From contig CAYJRR010000187.1 of assembly GCA_964372275.1 (NCBI GenBank), positions 1-6,081 of the forward strand: a stretch of DNA of 6,081 nucleotides, given 5' to 3'. The notes beneath the pieces are model-generated. The model was not told where the DNA came from. It made no database searches and saw only the letters and a program-made list of their open reading frames with translations. The position numbers were made by a program, and so were the translations under genes. Origin of the DNA: CAYJRR01 sp964372275 [NCBI: uncultured bacterium] (GTDB taxonomy: Bacteria; CAYJRR01). Numbering within the stretch: the first letter of the stretch is position 1; each line of letters opens with the position of its first letter. Positions 6,028 to 6,081 of the stretch are shown piece after piece.

Positions 6028-6081
6028 TCCCAGCGGCTGGTCGACGCCATCCCGTCGGGGAACAAGGCGGTGGTCCGCGAC
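6028..6081 (+). other. Coding-like sequence in the same frame after the TAG; possible second NTF2/DUF4440 domain, 3'-partial
   Basis: The 18 codons after the stop at 6025-6027, in the same frame as the NTF2-like gene, read SQRLVDAIPSGNKAVVRD. This resembles the first helix of DUF4440/NTF2-like proteins, where a LxDAxxxGDxAxxxR pattern is common. No ATG or TTG lies between the TAG and this segment. The only GTG (6070-6072) falls inside the putative helix. It could be the rest of an interrupted two-domain gene, a separate gene with an unusual start, or chance in GC-rich DNA. The window ends before this can be settled. Confidence 0.35.

Noticed and set aside
1-6081. tRNA, rRNA or structured ncRNA genes and rho-independent terminators
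   Set aside because: No cloverleaf, rRNA-like conserved block or GC hairpin followed by a T-run was recognised on either strand. The only intergenic gaps are 46, 26 and 22 bp, plus the unresolved last 54 bp.

Overview
The window is very GC-rich, with G/C-dominated third codon positions, and is tightly packed. It carries two genes for exported outer-membrane-type beta-barrel proteins, so the source is a diderm (Gram-negative) bacterium. GC content, Ala/Arg/Gly-rich proteins, near-leaderless starts and NTF2-like exported proteins would suit an uncultured Acidobacteriota, Myxococcota or Gemmatimonadota-like lineage. No phylogenetic marker is present, so that placement is only an impression. No tRNA, rRNA, CRISPR array, insertion sequence or phage gene was seen; this reads as chromosomal sequence.

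Layout. (1) Positions 1-698, + strand: 3' part of a gene whose product joins the C-terminal end of a family-5-like uracil-DNA glycosylase to a complete GIY-YIG nuclease domain of the YhbQ/UPF0213 type, in one uninterrupted reading frame. (2) Positions 3608 down to 649, - strand: a two-gene unit. A cytoplasmic HEAT-repeat-like protein comes first and is coupled through an ATGA stop/start overlap to an exported M20D metallo-amidohydrolase with a full set of metal ligands. The amidohydrolase overlaps the DNA-repair gene tail to tail by 50 bp. (3) Positions 3609-3654: a 46-bp divergent intergenic region with an imperfect inverted repeat. Each arm holds a -10-like hexamer 9-10 nt from the start codon it faces. 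(4) Positions 3655-6027, + strand: three exported proteins with gaps of 26 and 22 bp, namely a small beta-barrel protein, an OprP/OprO-like porin and a small NTF2/SnoaL-like protein. (5) Positions 6028-6081: the frame of the NTF2-like gene stays open past its TAG and still looks like protein, possibly a second NTF2/DUF4440 domain.

Working together. The - strand pair and the + strand trio share one compact divergent control region. Four of the five products carry export signals, so the block looks like an envelope module: an outer-membrane channel, a second barrel, a soluble NTF2-like protein and a periplasmic or secreted amidohydrolase. A link to uptake and hydrolysis of an N-acyl or amide compound is inference from gene order only. 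The base-repair gene at the left edge is probably an unrelated neighbour. The points most worth a second look are the glycosylase/GIY-YIG fusion, the coding-like sequence after the TAG at 6025-6027, and the symmetrical divergent promoter.
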